Of a DNA stretch of 64,000 bases, positions 34,588-44,389 are shown piece by piece. The translations under genes were made by a program, and so were the position numbers. The number at the start of each line of letters is the position of its first letter. Position 1 is the first letter of the stretch. Location of the stretch: assembly GCA_018287875.1 (NCBI GenBank), contig JAGVVL010000002.1, forward strand, positions 1,860,001 to 1,924,000. Direction: 5' to 3'. This DNA is from Nigrospora sphaerica (taxonomy: Eukaryota; Ascomycota; Sordariomycetes; Amphisphaeriales; Apiosporaceae). Below the pieces are notes generated by a model. It had not been told where the DNA came from. It worked only from the letters and a program-made list of their open reading frames with translations, and searched no databases.

Positions 34588-35880
34588 ATGAGAAGTCACC
34601 GATACTCCATCTCACGCCAGAAAGCCTGCCAGTTGTGCTCGGGCGCCAAGGCGAAATGCGACCGAATCCCGGGGGGCTGCTCGCGGTGTTCGCAGCGCGG
34701 CCTCGCCTGCGTCTACCCTTCCGAGGCACGGCCACGTCGGGCCGCCGCCGCGCGGGCCAACGCGGGTTTGGAGATGCCCGGCCCCGACACACCGAGGACC
34801 TTCCCTCCGCCCCCGTCTCTCGAGCCGCCGCCGCCTTTCCCACCCGGCGCCATCCCGGCGGGATCGTCGTGCGCCTCGCGGCCGGACGTGGGGTTACCGC
34901 TGCCCGACGCGCCGCCCGGCTTTGTCGAGCTGGACCTCGTGTGCCCCATCGACGTCGGCGCCGTCGGCACGCGCTGGCTGCACCCGTACGTGCCGGTGCC
35001 GGGCCAGGTTGCCAAGACGTACCCGCCGCGCGTGGCGGCCCTCATCGCCCGCGTGCTCCGGGCCTACGCGGGCGCCGCCGTGCGCGGCGGCCGCCGCCCG
35101 CCGCCCTTTGTGCACGCCGCGCAGATGGCGGCCATACCGCCCGCCGCCGCGCCGCTCGTCGCCTGCCTGCGCCTCGTGCGCGCCTGCACGCCGCCGGGGC
35201 CGGGGGCCGAGGCCGACGGCGGCGGCGTCGGCGACGACGTCGTCGAGGTGCTCGACCAGGCCATGGCCCGCCTCCGCCAGCGCGCGCCGGTCTGCGACGG
35301 CGTCGAGCGCCTGGCCATCTTCCAGGCTTACCTGCTCTATACCATGGTGTTGTTCTTCTTCTGCCGGCCGGCCGACCCCAACCCTGACCCGGCCGCCGCC
35401 CCGGGCCCATCGCTGCGCCTCGCCATGGTGAACCTTCAGGAGCTGGCCAGCGCGGCGTGCCTCGACGGGCTGGTGTGTCGCGCCGAGCACGAGGCGCGCG
35501 TCCGGCCGCCGTGGGAGGCCTGGGTCGCCACCGAGGCGAAACGGCGCGCCCTCTTTACCACGTACCTGTTCGACAACGTCCTCTCGGACCACGAGGGCCT
35601 GCCCACCTTCCTCGGCACCGAGCTGCGCGGCCTCCCGGCGCCGGCGGGCAAGGCGCTCTGGGCGGCTCCGACCCGCCGCGAATGGGAGGCGAGCTACAAC
35701 GTCTTCCTGGCCGAGTGGCCCGAGGGCGGCCTTCGCATCGACGAGCTCTGGGCCATGCCGGCCGATTTCGACGAAGCCGCCGTCGTCAAGAGACGTGGCA
35801 GGGTCGACCAGTGGCTTGAAGACGTGGATGAGTTCGGCATGATGATTTACTCGGTCACGAGTTGTACGCATGGCGGCTAG
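34588..35880 (+). CDS. Zn2Cys6 fungal transcription factor
   Basis: Single exon of 430 residues. The binuclear cluster uses Cys14, 17, 24, 31, 34 and 41 with spacing C-x2-C-x6-C-x6-C-x2-C-x6-C (KACQLCSGAKAKCDR), preceded by a basic start. A Pro/Ala-rich linker to about residue 115 leads into the fungal regulator C-domain: RLAIFQAYLLYTMVLFFFC, an EAKRRALFTTYLFDNV segment and the closing WLEDVDEFGMMIYSVTS. Members bind CGG half-sites in promoters and act in the nucleus. The C-terminal end is the one normally seen in this subfamily, so the protein is complete. Very GC-rich coding sequence. It converges on the UbiE-type methyltransferase gene with 114 bp between stops; whether it regulates any neighbour is unknown. 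Confidence 0.93.
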   Translation: MRSHRYSISRQKACQLCSGAKAKCDRIPGGCSRCSQRGLACVYPSEARPRRAAAARANAGLEMPGPDTPRTFPPPPSLEPPPPFPPGAIPAGSSCASRPDVGLPLPDAPPGFVELDLVCPIDVGAVGTRWLHPYVPVPGQVAKTYPPRVAALIARVLRAYAGAAVRGGRRPPPFVHAAQMAAIPPAAAPLVACLRLVRACTPPGPGAEADGGGVGDDVVEVLDQAMARLRQRAPVCDGVERLAIFQAYLLYTMVLFFFCRPADPNPDPAAAPGPSLRLAMVNLQELASAACLDGLVCRAEHEARVRPPWEAWVATEAKRRALFTTYLFDNVLSDHEGLPTFLGTELRGLPAPAGKALWAAPTRREWEASYNVFLAEWPEGGLRIDELWAMPADFDEAAVVKRRGRVDQWLEDVDEFGMMIYSVTSCTHGG

Positions 35881-35994
35881 GTGTAACCGTTGCATTCCGA
35901 ATGCCCACCGCCGGCGGACCAGGGCCTATCTTGAGCTGCATAATACCTCCTTGTCCGCCCGTGTCGCTCGCGACGCAGGTTCCTGGGATGCTCT

Positions 35995-36876
35995 TTACTT
36001 CCACGCCAGTATTTCCGCCTGCAGCGCCACGTACCACGCATCCTCGTCCTCGGCCCAGATTGCCAGCGCCGCGCGGACCTCGTCGATCTCGTCATCGGTG
36101 ACGCCGATGCGGCTCCAGCTTGCGCGGACCGACTCGCCCGGCGCGAGCCGCCCTCGCAGCGCGGCGGCAAACCAGCGGCGTGCGGCGGTGTCGGCGTAGA
36201 CCGTGGTGCCCGCGCCGACGCGGAGGTGGGCGGCGTCGAAGCCCACGCGGCGGCACAGGGCCGGCATGGCACCACCGGGGAAGGTGGCGGCGTCCTCGGC
36301 ATTGCCAGCGCCGTCCTCGACGGCTTTGGCGCCGCGGAACGCCCGCGCCATGCGGCGGACGCACCGCCGGTCGAGGTCGTGCGGCGCCTGCGGGTAAAAG
36401 TGCAGCTCGGCGGCGTCGCGCGTGGCCAGCACGCCCCCCGGCTTGAGCACGCGGCGCATCTCGCTGAGCGCGCGCGCGCGCAGCGCGTCCGTCGGGAGGT
36501 GCGGGAACAGCTGCGAGCTATAGACGACGTCGAAGCTGGCGTCGGCGAAGGGCAGGCCCGCCAGGAGGTCGGCGCGGCGAAACTCGATGCTGGCCCGGGC
36601 GCCGGGCGCCGCTGTGCCGTCGGCGGCGTCGAGGGCCTGCCGCGCCTGGTCTAGAACCTCTTCCGAGATGTCAACGCCCGTGACGGAGCCCTGCGGCACC
36701 AGAACCCCGAAGCCCATGGTGATGCTGCCCGGTCCGCAGCCGACGTCCAGTATGCGGTCCGAGGGCTTGATGTGCGGCACCAGAAAGGCGGCGTCGGATT
36801 CAACCGTCCGCGATGCGTGGGTGGCTACAGTAGCCTGGGAGTATCCTTGGGTGTAGTTGGTCTTTGATTCGGTCAT
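35995..36876 (-). CDS. Class I SAM-dependent methyltransferase (UbiE/Methyltransf_11 type)
   Basis: Single exon of 293 residues from the ATG at 36876 (MTESKTNYTQGYSQATV). The frame is open further upstream but has no family resemblance there. Motif I ILDVGCGPGS lies at residues 42-51, motif II SVTGVDISEEVLDQA near 64-78, then FDVVYSSQLFPHL and RRVLKPGGVLATRD (post-motif). The family transfers methyl from SAM to small molecules, and fungal members close to this are mostly uncharacterised. The start sequence and the YTQGYSQATVATHASRT lead are common in ascomycete homologues. Convergent with the Zn2Cys6 gene; no secondary-metabolite synthase nearby. Confidence 0.9.
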   Translation of the reverse strand: MTESKTNYTQGYSQATVATHASRTVESDAAFLVPHIKPSDRILDVGCGPGSITMGFGVLVPQGSVTGVDISEEVLDQARQALDAADGTAAPGARASIEFRRADLLAGLPFADASFDVVYSSQLFPHLPTDALRARALSEMRRVLKPGGVLATRDAAELHFYPQAPHDLDRRCVRRMARAFRGAKAVEDGAGNAEDAATFPGGAMPALCRRVGFDAAHLRVGAGTTVYADTAARRWFAAALRGRLAPGESVRASWSRIGVTDDEIDEVRAALAIWAEDEDAWYVALQAEILAWK

Positions 36877-38212
36877 GATGGGAATCAGGAAGGTGGCGAA
36901 TGTATGTGCTCCTGCTGCGACAGTGGAGACGGAGTGGTAGGTTGATAGGCAACTATTCGGGGGCCGGGCCCAAGGACATATGACGGCTTGCAGCCTACTT
37001 ATGCCGTTCTTGCCCTGGATGTCGATGTTGTAAGTGGCAGGCATCACCTGGGGCGGCTACGGACGTACGGAGCTGACGAAAACAACTCCTGTCATGATGC
37101 ACTAGCCCGTTTGTGCCGTGAGATGAACGGATGTCATTGGTATGAAGAGCCAGGCAAGTTGGGCTAGGGCGGAACTGAGGCCGGAGTTGACTTTCTCAAC
37201 CCCGAGGCTTTGGGCCCATGAGCGAGCCGGAGTTGAGAAGTAGTACAGGGGGTCCGCCGGTACTCTGCCCAGGGTGTCAGCCACTATCCTTACCAACATA
37301 AACACCTCTTGACTACGAGCGATGGCAGTCACGTCTTCACCGTGGGATTACCGCGGTATTTCAAAAGCCGAGTGTGCCAGAGTGGACTTTGCATGCTTTC
37401 CGGCAGGACATAATGCCGGCATGCTGTCTTGCGCAAAGGTACGTGTAACTCAGCCATGTGGCAATTTACCAGACCAGAAACATCGACTCCAGGTGCGGCA
37501 TGGCGGCCATTTCAGTGCGCGCCTGTAGGGACGCGTGTTCTCTGCTCGCCTACTCTTCCCCGTCCTTCTCTCGGCAAAACAACACGCGCTGATAACCCTG
37601 CAGTTGCAATCCCAACCTCTGCAATGAGGCTAGTCATACCATGATTCAATATAGGCAGCCAGAGATCAATAAATCGAGTACGAAACGCAGTCTTCACATA
37701 TGGGCGATGATAGGGCGCTCAAGGGCAAAGCGTGGGACACAGCTGGGTCGGTACGACCGTAATTATTGTCAGTTCACAATCTGGTAAGCCCTAGCTCTGC
37801 TTGTCCGTGGCCATGAAGCGGCGAATTCTGCGTTCGTAAAGCCTGGACAACAGTTTTTTGATAGACGGAGTAACTATGGGAAAACCCCGAATCGCTCCAC
37901 TGTCTGCTCAGCAGCGTCGCTGGTCTTGCGGTGTGTGGTGCAGACCGGGCACCGCTCGTCATGGAGGCTCTAAGGGGCAGACCGGGACACAGACGCACTC
38001 GTGGTGCGAAAAGTACCATCCCGGGCACCTGAAAATCCCCCAAGGCATCTTGTACTCGCGACCACCCCGGCCCCGGGTGCCGCGCTCGACCCCGACCTGC
38101 AGCCGGACACAGTAGGCCGTCAGGCGAGGTCCGCGACGGTCCGGGGGCGGTGGGGACGCGCCAGACGAGAACTGGGCAGCGTGAATCGTGGGCTTGCGGA
38201 CGTCGCGCGGGC
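36877..38212. other. Intergenic region
   Basis: 1.34 kb between the methyltransferase start and the S30 3' end. Mixed composition; ORFs at 37102-37332 minus, 37774-38043 minus and 37858-38115 plus have no recognisable features. No RNA gene or repeat identified. Confidence 0.5.
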
Positions 38213-38535
38213 TCAAGCCGCCGCCGGGTTGGGGTTCATCTGCGTGGGCCGGCTCGTCAGCATACGTTCCGGTCGCAACCGTTCCACCGGGCGCGTTCGG
38301 GTTTCGACTCGCCTTGCGCTTGCCACCGGGGGCGTTCGTGACGTTGACGAAGCGGCGCGTGTAGATTTCACGCTTGTGGGCGCGGCCCTTGGGCGTCTTG
38401 GGCTTCTCCTGCGGCTCAACCTTGGGGGTCTGCGACTTGACCTTGCCTGGGCGTGCCTGTCAGCATCGTGCCGGGTCGGCGGGGGATGGGCTGCAACGCA
38501 CCAGCGCGGGCGAGACTTCCGTGAACCTTTCCCAT
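38213..38535 (-). CDS. RPS30: 40S ribosomal protein S30 (eS30)
   Basis: Three exons on the minus strand (38535-38502, 38446-38313, 38239-38213) give a 64-residue protein. The sequence begins [20 protein letters not shown], continues [16 protein letters not shown] and YTRRFVNVT, and ends [13 protein letters not shown], the eS30 pattern. Intron 1 is GT-AG. Intron 2 (38240-38312, 73 nt) begins GCGAGT after CGCAAG and ends CGCAG, so it is a GC-AG intron; removing it is required to get the conserved MNPNP end. Unlike animals, the fungal gene has no ubiquitin-like fusion. eS30 sits near the decoding site of the 40S subunit. The only doubt is the last intron; the reading frame stays open through it. 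Confidence 0.92.
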
Positions 38536-40109
38536 CTTTTCGGCGGTCGTATGCTGTTGGCGCGGGTGATGTGGAGGGTTTGTTCTGGCGTGCGATGTCG
38601 GATGTTGCGTGGGATGGGATTTGAAGAAGGACAAGGCAGAGAGGAGGTGACGTCCAAATGTAATTCCCTTGACTGGCTAGTGGATCCGGCATGTTGGGGA
38701 GGCGAAAGTTATTTGTGGGGTGTAGGAAAGAGTCATCCGTTGCCCCTGTTTCCTATTAGTACAAAACACACGTGCCGGCAGCTATAGCAATAAATAACAT
38801 TAAAGACACATGGTGGCCATCCTGTACCTACCTTATTATTTGCCAAACTCACGAGCCCATGCACCTCTATGAGGATCAAACCCAATGAAAGGATTTCCGT
38901 CATGTTGGCCACAGGCTACCAAGTTACATTTACTCAGATTGCAGCAGCGATCGAGTACATACCTAGCTCGTAAGGCACTGGCAATGTCCGGCCAACCTGA
39001 TTTTCTGGCTGTGTAGAAGCGAGCGCAACGGACGTTGAAGTACTCGCTGTCGCCCGGATGGGACCTGGCCATCCCAGGTCATTACGCGGTATAGTGGAGT
39101 TCAAGGGAGTTGTACCTTTGCATTAATATCAACTCGACATAGTCCAAGTCAAATTTGGAGCATGTCAAATATCAATACATGGCCTACGATGTAGGTTTCA
39201 ATGTCCAAACTTCCAAGGGTAGGGGTCGAGAACGGCCTTACGGCAAGCACGGCCTTCGAGTCACCAGTCACTGCCTGCACGCTAGATACTTTAGGTGATT
39301 GGAACTTACTACTACAATAGGTACTAAGGCACACGACTTTCGTCTTTATTCCCGTGGACGTGTCACGCCGCTAGAATAGGGACGTTCCATGTCCCGTCTA
39401 GTGATGCCTGCCTATCCAAGTAAATTACCTGGGTAAGGATATCATAACGCCGGCTTGACTCATGCCCGGGGAGTCACTGGTGCAGGCCAGCCTCAACCGC
39501 CGTTACCGCCCGTCACTTATGTATGAAGGGAATTCAGGGACGCTGAATAAGACGCGCTGGAAACACCCGTCCCAACTAGGGGAGAGGCCCACTGCAGTAA
39601 CTCAAGCTACCTAGACAACTCCGAACCAGCCACGGAGCTGCCAAGGCGAAATTCATGGCAGACAGAGCATGGCCCGGGCCCAGGCCGATAGTCAAGTAAT
39701 ACGCAACCCTAGCTGTAGAAGGCAGAGCCCTGAAAGAACCCAGGCCCGAGATAGAGGGAATTGGGACAGAAAGGGATGGTGGGATGGGACGGTGGTGGGG
39801 TGTTCTGTCCCCCCCCACCACCACCACCTTGTGGCTGTAGAGGGGCATCTAGTAGTCGTACGTGGTAATTTATAGTGGGTATGCTAGCTACCCTACCTCT
39901 TACCTATCGTGGAAAGTTAGCGCGGCCCCCGAGGAAGCTCTGGGGTTTGCGACGCTCCCGCTCCCGTTCCCCGTCCCCCTACCGTCCGAGGAACATTCGA
40001 TTCGGCGACGAGGATCGACCGACTCAGCAGCCCTTCACCCGAATTGTCCCCGTCTCCCCATATGGACTCATAGTCCCCTCCGTGGCCAAGAACAGACGTT
40101 CGCACCACC
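38536..40109. other. Divergent intergenic region, S30 / coproporphyrinogen oxidase
   Basis: 1.57 kb. It contains the promoters of two housekeeping genes and AT-richer DNA around 38830-39440 with TACCTA strings. A 78-codon minus ORF at 38836-39072 is discussed among the rejected items. No RNA gene found. Confidence 0.5.
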
Positions 40110-41385
40110 ATGTCCCGGCGAGCCGTGTCGACCTTCTTAAGGCTGCGGCCGCAGCCTCATGCCGCCCCTCGCCTGCCTCGCTTCCCTCAGCGCTTCTTCA
40201 GCACCGACGCAGCGAGGCCGCAGTCACGAGCCCCCCTATTGGCCGCCCTCGGAACCATCGGCCTGTCCGCCCTGGCTTACATCATGGTGAGTCGCCCTCT
40301 CGAGCTCCCGCCCGCGGGCTCCCTGGGCGCCAATGGCTGACCGCGAACACCCCCCTCCGCTGTAGGCCCGCGAGAACAACGTCAGCCTCGACGCGCGGTC
40401 GCTCGCCGACCTCGACGCCCGCATAAAGCGTGAGGAGGGCGTCACGGACCAGTCCCCCATGCGGTTACGCATGGAGGAGGCGATTCGCGAGAAACAAAAG
40501 GAGATCGTCTTCGCCCTCGAGAAGATGGACGGCAAGAGCTTCCGCACCGACGAGTGGACGCGGCCGCACGGTGGCGGCGGCACCTCGTGCGTGCTCCAGG
40601 ACGGAAACGTGTTTGAAAAGGCCGGCGTCAACATTAGTGTCGTGTACGGGACCCTGACCAAGGGCGGCATCGAGGCCATGCGCCAGAACCACGCGAGCAT
40701 AGCCCAGGGAGTCGACCAGCTCGACTTTTACGCCCTCGGCCTGAGCATGGTGGTGCACCCCCGCAACCCCATGGCGCCCACGGTGCACCTGAACTGCCGC
40801 TACTTCGAGACGATGGGGCCCGACGGCACGCCCCAGGCCGCCTGGTTCGGCGGCGGCAGCGACCTGACCCCCGCCTACCTCTTTGACGAGGACGCCGTTC
40901 ACTTCCACCGGACACTTAAGGAAGCCTGTGACAAGCACGACAAGGAGTACTACCCCCGCTTCAAGGCCTGGTGCGACGACTACTTCAACAACAAGCACCG
41001 CGGCGAGCGGAGAGGCATCGGCGGCATCTTCTTCGACGACCTGGACACGGACGTCGTCGACGCCGAGAACTCGTTTGCCTTTATCAAGGAGGTGCTGAAC
41101 AGCTTTCTGCCCTCGTACATGCCCATTATGGAGAAACGCAAAGACATGCCCTTCACCGAGAAGGAGAAGGAGTGGCAGCAGATCAGGAGGGGCCGCTACG
41201 TCGAGTTCAACCTGGTCCACGACCGCGGCACCGCCTTTGGCCTCAACACGCCGGGCTCGCGGGTCGAGAGCATCCTCATCAGCCTGCCGCTGACGGCTCG
41301 GTGGGAGTACATGAACGAGCCTGAGCCTAAGGGCCGCGAACAGAGGCTTTTGGAAGTGCTGAAGAACCCCAAAGAGTGGGTGTAG
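40110..41385 (+). CDS. HEM13: Coproporphyrinogen III oxidase, oxygen-dependent
   Basis: Two exons (40110-40286, 40366-41385) give 398 residues. Conserved blocks: RPHGGGGTSCVLQDGNVFEKA, NCRYFET, AWFGGGSDLTPAYLF, FKAWCDDYF, ERRGIGGIFFDDL and the C-terminal GRYVEFNLVHDRGTAFGL, LNTPGSRVESILISLP and WEY. The enzyme decarboxylates coproporphyrinogen III to protoporphyrinogen IX using O2, the sixth step after ALA in heme synthesis. Exon 1 encodes an Arg-rich leader (MSRRAVSTFLRLRPQ) followed by a hydrophobic stretch (LLAALGTIGLSALAYIM). That resembles a bipartite signal for the mitochondrial intermembrane space as in animals, whereas yeast Hem13 is cytosolic (inference). Confidence 0.97.
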
Positions 41386-42113
41386 GCTAATAGACTTGGG
41401 CTGTACCATACATCCGGTGCCTGGTGCCCAAACCAACCACCAGGCCGGCCTTGTTCCAATACTGAATATATGTAAAACCATGACAAAACATTGTGAAACC
41501 ATTACTGGGGCCGGGCTGCTTTCTTCCCCGTCCTCTGCCCGGAACCAGCCGGGCGTGTCGGTTCAAAGACCGTCCCTGCAGCGTCCAGGTGCACATCGTC
41601 CATAGAGGATTACCCCTATCCGGACATGTCCCAGAGGTCAGAAATTTCACTACTGCCAAGGACATGTACGGTGTAGGCAGGATGACCATGGTTTTCCTGT
41701 TCCCAGCCCGGAAGTCTGCCCCTCGGCCATACAGGCCATACGTTACTCTTTTTTTTTCTCTATTGCGTTCCGGGTGCCTCATCCACGCCAGACCAAAAGG
41801 AACTAGAGAAGAAAATACACGGCCCCGCGAAAAACGCTCTTAACGTGCAGCACCCATCCCACCCAGCGCACAGTATACAAGTACCTCGACGACGGGCTCG
41901 AGCGATATACGCCGAGTAGCCTCTTCTTTTCCATTACACACACAGTTCGCGAAGCGCCACTGCGCACGGTCCGTTCGTGCCAATCCGCTGCCCCGTTGGT
42001 GGCGCGCGCAAGCATTGCTCGCGACACTTCTTCGAGCTCACCAAGCCCGCCGCCGCGGAAGGAGTAGAGGAAGAGGGGGAAGAAGAAGGGAAAGGAAAGT
42101 AAGAAAGAAAGAA
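41386..42113. other. Intergenic region
   Basis: 728 bp between HEM13 and the SWIM-domain gene, both on the plus strand. From about 42040 it is purine-rich (GAAGAAGGG) immediately before the SWIM start. No other feature. Confidence 0.5.
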
Positions 42114-42851
42114 ATGGCCGCGCCACCGCTGCCCACGCCGCGGGCTCTCGTCACGGCCCTCCTGGACACGCTGGCCCAGGTACCGGCGGAAGAAGTAGCA
42201 GAAGAAGAAGAAGTAGCGGCGGCGGCGACGACGCCGCGTCGCCTGCCGTCCGCGGCCCGCCCGTTCCTCACCACCCTGCACACGCTGTACCCGCGGCTCG
42301 TGCTGCCGGCGCTCGACCTCCTGGACCGGCGGCTCGTGCTCCGCGTCGTCGCGGCCGGCCCCCCCACCGGCGGCGGCAGTGGCAGCGGCAGCGACGGCCG
42401 CCGTGTTTCCTACTACCGCGTGCGATCGGCGCAGGCGCCGTCGACGCGGTCCCGCGGCGGCGGCGGCGGGTTCCCCGCGGCGGCGGCGGACCCTGTCGTC
42501 TACGTGGTGCGCACGGGGGCCTGGAGCTGCAGCTGTGCGCCCTTCGCCCTGAGCGCCTTTCCCGTCGAGACGGCGCCGGCGCCCGCTTACGCGATCCGGG
42601 CGGCCGAATCGTTGTCCGATGGCGACGCCGACGACCTTGTCGGCGGTGGGGGCGCGGCGGACCGCGAGTTTGGCGGGCGCAGCCGCGACGGCCGGCCCCC
42701 GGGCGCCGGCGGCGTCGGGCCCGGCGGCGTGCCCTGCTGCAAGCACCTGCTCGCGTGCGTGCTGGCCGAGCGGTGGGAGGTGATGGCCCCGTACGTGGAG
42801 GAGCGCACGGTCGAGCCCGACGAGGCGGTTGGGCTGATGGCGGGATCTTGA
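42114..42851 (+). CDS. SWIM-type zinc-finger protein (Sws1/ZSWIM7-like)
   Basis: Single exon of 245 residues. The ATG at 42114 gives MAAPPLPTPRALVTALLDTLAQVP. A region FLTTLHTLYPRLVLPALDLLDRRLVLR precedes a SWIM motif with CxC in TGAWSCSCAPFALSAF and CxH in GVPCCKHLLACVLAERW. Between the halves lies a Gly/Ala-rich, poorly conserved insert. SWIM plus the PALDLLDR element matches fungal Sws1, the Shu-complex partner that supports Rad51-dependent recombination with Rad51 paralogues. That role is inferred by family. The protein has long Gly/Ser and Ala runs from GC-rich DNA. Convergent with RPN8. Confidence 0.8.
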   Translation: MAAPPLPTPRALVTALLDTLAQVPAEEVAEEEEVAAAATTPRRLPSAARPFLTTLHTLYPRLVLPALDLLDRRLVLRVVAAGPPTGGGSGSGSDGRRVSYYRVRSAQAPSTRSRGGGGGFPAAAADPVVYVVRTGAWSCSCAPFALSAFPVETAPAPAYAIRAAESLSDGDADDLVGGGGAADREFGGRSRDGRPPGAGGVGPGGVPCCKHLLACVLAERWEVMAPYVEERTVEPDEAVGLMAGS

Positions 42852-43204
42852 GTGGGGAGGCTCTTCGGGGTTGATAGGGAGGGACGGCGTTGTGTCATGG
42901 CGCGGGCAAAGTGGTAGTGATACCCAACAACGGCGGCGTTGTGGTTTCTCGTCGCGTCTAGATGAGGTGCCTACTGCGCTCTATCGACCCCCGCGTATAC
43001 TCTATGGCTTGTCCTACATAGTAGACAATGGCTGCCGCTCGTGGCTCACGGGAAAAATCAATGCTAATCGTTCGGAACGGCTAAATTCTATCGGTTTTGG
43101 CCTGGCGCCCCGGATCGGACCCCTCGTCCGGAAGCAGAATAATGTACAGAGTGCCAGCATGTCCCCATGCATTACTAAACGCCTTGGCAGTAGTGTCGTT
43201 ATCA
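42852..43204. other. Convergent intergenic spacer
   Basis: 353 bp of 3' flank between SWIM-domain gene and RPN8. No feature recognised. Confidence 0.5.
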
Positions 43205-44389
43205 TCATTTCTTCTTGTCCTTGTCGCCTCCCTTCTCGGTCGACTCGCCATTCACCCCGTTGACGTTGCCCTCCTTCTTATCCTTGTCGCCCTCCTTAGC
43301 GGCGGCGGCCGCCTCCTCCTTCTTGAGCTCCTTCTCTTCTTGCTGCTGGCGGTTCTGGATCTTGTTCTCAATCAGGTCGTGGAAGGCCGTGATGGCACGA
43401 ATCAGACTGCTCAGGTAGATGGCGAGCAGTTGATCGTTGGTCTTGACACTCATGGCGTGCGAGAGTTCGCTTGCGCTGCCGGGCTTGCCGTCGCTCGTCG
43501 GCTTGGGTGTCGACAGGTTCGGCAGCAGGTTGAAGATGTCCTGGAGGTTGCCCAGCACGGCGTGGTTGACGGGCAGTTGGCCGTCCTGCACTTTCTGGAG
43601 GTAGGCCTGAATCTCCCGTAATCGCAGGTGCAGCCCCTGAAGCGACTGGAGCTGGTTTGTGATACGCGTAGAGAGGGTGCCGATGGCCACGTCGCGGATG
43701 TCGCGCAGCAGGTGCTCGACACCAATCTCTTCTGCTTCCTCGGCCTCGATGGTGGACGGGGTGTGTACGAAGGTCTTGGTGGTGGTGGTGCCATCCTGCA
43801 AAGTCCATCAGCTACCAGGGCGTACCCGGGGACAAGGCATGCAAGGACATAGAGACTCACGTCCTTGATCTCCTCGACGGCAAAGTAGGCGTCGGTCGGA
43901 ACGCCCGACTCCTTGGGCTGGACGTCAATAATGACCAGCAGGGGGTTCGGTGTGTATCGCTTGAAGAGCTCGTTGATCTCGAGATCGGAGGCGCGCAGCT
44001 TGGGGCCCGAGTGGTACCAGCCTATTAACTTCTCGCGGGCGTTGACCTTCTTAAACATCTCGTTCATGTTCTCGACGTAGTTGTGGTCCAGGAACCAGAC
44101 CGAGGGGTCGTCATTGTCCTCCTCGAACGGCACTACGGGCGGCGGTCATCAGTACGGATGCGGCGGGCGGGAGGGGGCGCCGAGATGATGCTCGTGTGGC
44201 CTTACCGGCGAAGCTGTTGGATACCCTGACATTCTTGCCATCGTTGGTGCCCAGCAGAACACCGACAACCCGCTTCCGGGTGCCCTTGGCCGCTCTGTTG
44301 TAGTGGTCTACGACGGACAACAGGACAAGTGGTGCGACGGTGACATTTCTCGAGACGAACGAGAGGGTCTCGGCGGTGGTGGCGGGCAT
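43205..44389 (-). CDS. RPN8: 26S proteasome regulatory subunit Rpn8 (lid)
   Basis: Three exons on the minus strand (44389-44206, 44132-43861, 43795-43205) give 348 residues. The MPN domain begins [17 protein letters not shown] and includes [21 protein letters not shown], then [21 protein letters not shown]. The catalytic JAMM His pair of Rpn11 is lacking, as expected for inactive Rpn8. [11 protein letters not shown] and the [15 protein letters not shown] region follow, then a coiled segment and a Lys/Glu-rich tail ending DKDKKK. Rpn8 pairs with Rpn11 in the proteasome lid that removes ubiquitin from substrates. All introns GT-AG and the frame closes. Exon layout gives the normal length. Confidence 0.97.

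Noticed and set aside
38836..39072. 78-codon minus frame with several Cys (RCCNLSKCNLVACG)
   Set aside because: It looks like a small Cys-rich secreted protein, but no signal peptide exon with a compatible splice site could be placed, and an internal GTATGT...TAG pair breaks the frame.
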